Assembly: GCA_029248485.1 (NCBI GenBank)
Contig: JAQWJG010000027.1
Coordinates: forward strand, 1 to 16,533
Origin: SAR86 cluster bacterium
GTDB taxonomy: Bacteria; Pseudomonadota; Gammaproteobacteria; SAR86; D2472
DNA: 16,533 nucleotides
Direction: 5' to 3'
Part shown: positions 14,879 to 16,533 of the stretch, in pieces
Numbering within the stretch: the stretch's first letter is position 1
Layout: each line of letters starts with the position of its first letter
Notes under the pieces: model-generated
Seen by the model: the letters and a program-made list of their open reading frames with translations, nothing else
Told to the model about the DNA's origin: nothing
Database searches by the model: none
Position numbers and translations under genes: made by a program

Positions 14879-16309
14879 ATGTTAATTCTCCGCTCTTTCT
14901 TTCTTATTATATTTTTCTTTCAATTTCTCTTTGCTCAAGAAAAAGATCTAAATTTACCAAATTTAGGTGATCGAGTATCTGGAGTAATCTCTTTAGAACA
15001 AGAAAGAATTTTAGGGCAGGGTTTTTTGGAACAGGTATATGCCCAAGCCCCTTTGATAAATGATCCAATAATTCAAGAATACACCGAACTACTCATATAT
15101 AGACTCTCAGAAACATCTCAAGTTAAAGATAGAAAATATACTATCGTGCTAATTGACGAAAAGTCTTTAAATGCATTTGCTGCTCCGGGAGGAGTAATTG
15201 GAGTAAATGGTGGTTTGTTTTTAAATGCAGGAAATGAAGCGCAATTATCTTCTGTCTTAGGTCATGAGCTAGCTCATTTGAGTCAACGGCATTTTGCTAG
15301 AAATGTATTAAGAGGTAGAGATACAAATCTTGCTTCATCTTTGGTGATGGTATCAGCTATAGCATTAGCTATCATCTCAAATAACCCAACAGCTTTTATT
15401 ACGGGACCCGCTGCATTACAACAGCAGCAACTTAGATATAGTCGAATTTTTGAAAGAGAGGCAGATAGATATGGCTTTAATAATCTTATAGCTGCGGGCT
15501 ATGATCCAGCAGGCATGGGTCAGATGTTTGAGAACATGGCCAAGGTGCGTAAATTAGCTGGAGACAATCCTCCTGAATTTTTATTAACACATCCTATTAC
15601 ATCCTCTAGAGTAAGCGATGCCTTTAATGCTGCTGATCAAATAGAGTTTACCGGCGGAAAAAAAAATACCATTAACTTTGAATTTGTTAAAGGGAGATTG
15701 AAAGCAAGATATAACATGTCGTCACCTCAGGCTGCTGTTAGATACTTTGAAAAAATGTATGCAGATATGCCAACTAATGAAAATAAGTATGCATATATAA
15801 GTGCACTTCAAACTAATGGGGAAACTGATCGAGCATTAGATGAAATGAATGAGGTTTTAAAAAAATTTCCGAAGAATTTAATTCTCAATATAACGAAATC
15901 AGAAATTTTATTATCTGGGCAAAGGCTTAATGAAGCTCAAGAAAATATTGATCAGGTACTTAACATTGCTCCAGGAAACTATCCCGCATCAATAATTAAA
16001 TCAAAAATTTTAAGCTCTAAAAAAGAATTTATTAAAGCTGAGGAAATATTAAGAGATCTTTTGATTAGCAAAAATCGTGATCCAGGTTTATGGATACAAT
16101 TATCAGAAGTGCAAAGAGCTGGAAAAAATATTGTTGGGTACCACCTCAGTCGTGGAGAGTATTACACATTAATTGGAGATTTCGATAATGCGTTAAATCA
16201 ATTTCAATTTGCATTGGGTCTTTCAGGCAATTCCTTTCAAACCTCAGAAACCATTATGACGAAAATAAAATTTGCTAAAGAAAGACTAGGCAAAAGAAGA
16301 GGTTTCTAG
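14879..16309 (+). CDS. bepA: BepA-type periplasmic M48 metalloprotease/chaperone with TPR domain
   Basis: BepA watches over outer-membrane protein assembly: it degrades stalled BAM substrates and helps LptD mature. A signal peptide covers residues 1-19 (cut probably after the Ala of FLFAQEK). The M48 zinc motif is HELAH at 129-133, with Glu194 in FEREADR as third ligand. His238 in LLTHPITSSRVSDA matches the regulatory His of E. coli BepA. From about 280 to 470 there are TPR repeats. Length is 476 aa against 487. The ATG at 14879 has no strong Shine-Dalgarno, but the signal peptide fixes the start closely. It converges on the next gene and shares stop-codon bases with it. Its substrates include the BAM machinery to which BamB and BamC of this window belong. 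Confidence 0.94.
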   Translation: MLILRSFFLIIFFFQFLFAQEKDLNLPNLGDRVSGVISLEQERILGQGFLEQVYAQAPLINDPIIQEYTELLIYRLSETSQVKDRKYTIVLIDEKSLNAFAAPGGVIGVNGGLFLNAGNEAQLSSVLGHELAHLSQRHFARNVLRGRDTNLASSLVMVSAIALAIISNNPTAFITGPAALQQQQLRYSRIFEREADRYGFNNLIAAGYDPAGMGQMFENMAKVRKLAGDNPPEFLLTHPITSSRVSDAFNAADQIEFTGGKKNTINFEFVKGRLKARYNMSSPQAAVRYFEKMYADMPTNENKYAYISALQTNGETDRALDEMNEVLKKFPKNLILNITKSEILLSGQRLNEAQENIDQVLNIAPGNYPASIIKSKILSSKKEFIKAEEILRDLLISKNRDPGLWIQLSEVQRAGKNIVGYHLSRGEYYTLIGDFDNALNQFQFALGLSGNSFQTSETIMTKIKFAKERLGKRRGF

Positions 16310-16533
16310 GAGCTAATTTTTTCCTTAGGTGGAATCTTGAATCCCAGTATCGCCAAACACCCAGCGAATGGGATTGCCAGCAATGGGACTTGAGAAAATA
16401 CCAAGCCAAATGATTTTGATATAAGAATAAATCCACTACCTGAAAAATCACCCATCCTTACCAAAAACGTATCAACCATCACTGTTGATTTGTATCTATC
16501 CGTTCTTTTTAAATAACTGAAAACAACTTCTCT
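16306..16533 (-). CDS. C-terminal part of a TLC/NTT-like (ADP/ATP carrier-type) MFS-related transporter, cut by window edge
   Basis: A reading frame enters from the right edge and runs 75 codons to a TAG at 16306-16308. It starts with REVVFSYLKRTDRYKSTVMV and continues VDTFLVRMGDFSGSGF; the pattern REVxF...R.DRYK....DT..R.GD resembles the last cytoplasmic segment of bacterial nucleotide-transporter-like (TLC/NTT superfamily) proteins. A membrane helix follows at about residues 44-65, and then a charged tail IPPKEKISS. The start and most membrane segments lie outside the window, so substrate and full family cannot be confirmed; a general MFS carrier is the main alternative. Its TAG and the bepA TAG on the other strand share the CTAG at 16306-16309. 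Confidence 0.55.
   Translation of the reverse strand, partial: REVVFSYLKRTDRYKSTVMVDTFLVRMGDFSGSGFILISKSFGLVFSQVPLLAIPFAGCLAILGFKIPPKEKISS

Noticed and set aside
1..16533. Search by eye for CRISPR repeats, insertion sequences, tRNA genes or phage genes
   Set aside because: None seen; the window is filled by conserved chromosomal genes with uniform composition.

Overview
This 16.5 kb window is a dense, AT-rich block of chromosomal housekeeping genes from a gammaproteobacterium. The products, and above all the gene order, match the gammaproteobacterial isc-ndk-rlmN-rodZ-ispG-hisS-yfgM-bamB-der cluster and the dapA-bamC-purC cluster, joined here end to end. The low GC content, almost absent spacers, overlapping start and stop codons and reduced gene versions suggest a streamlined genome, such as a marine SAR86-like lineage. 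The clade is an inference from style and not from any search.

Layout. From about 13210 down to the left edge, 17 genes lie on the minus strand with no gap over 35 bp: dapA, bamC, purC, iscR, iscS, iscU, iscA, fdx, iscX, ndk, rlmN, rodZ, ispG, hisS, yfgM, bamB and der (der is cut by the window edge). Internal promoters are visible in front of iscR and ndk. To the right, bcp (plus) diverges from dapA, perM (minus) converges on bcp, bepA (plus) diverges from perM, and a partial transporter gene (minus) converges on bepA and runs off the right edge.

How the genes fit together. iscS, iscU, iscA, fdx and iscX build iron-sulfur clusters, and IscR senses cluster supply through what looks like a good type-1 IscR operator at the iscR promoter. 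Downstream RlmN and IspG are themselves 4Fe-4S enzymes. BamB, BamC and BepA serve outer-membrane protein assembly; YfgM is an inner-membrane periplasmic chaperone partner; RodZ shapes the cell; Der matures the 50S ribosome; HisS charges tRNA-His; Ndk and PurC feed nucleotide pools; DapA starts the lysine/diaminopimelate branch; Bcp removes peroxides.

Most notable points: the chaperone pair hscB-hscA is missing from between iscA and fdx although IscU keeps an LPPIK chaperone motif; IscU carries an in-frame insertion where the normally invariant ENPRNVG segment lies; the iscR promoter sits so close to the ATG that the transcript is predicted to be leaderless, and its -10 box lies inside a perfect 8+3+8 palindrome; RodZ lacks its periplasmic C-terminal domain; pilF is absent. 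I saw no mobile element, CRISPR array, tRNA or rRNA, and no clearly novel multi-gene system. No stretch over 300 bases lacks a gene.
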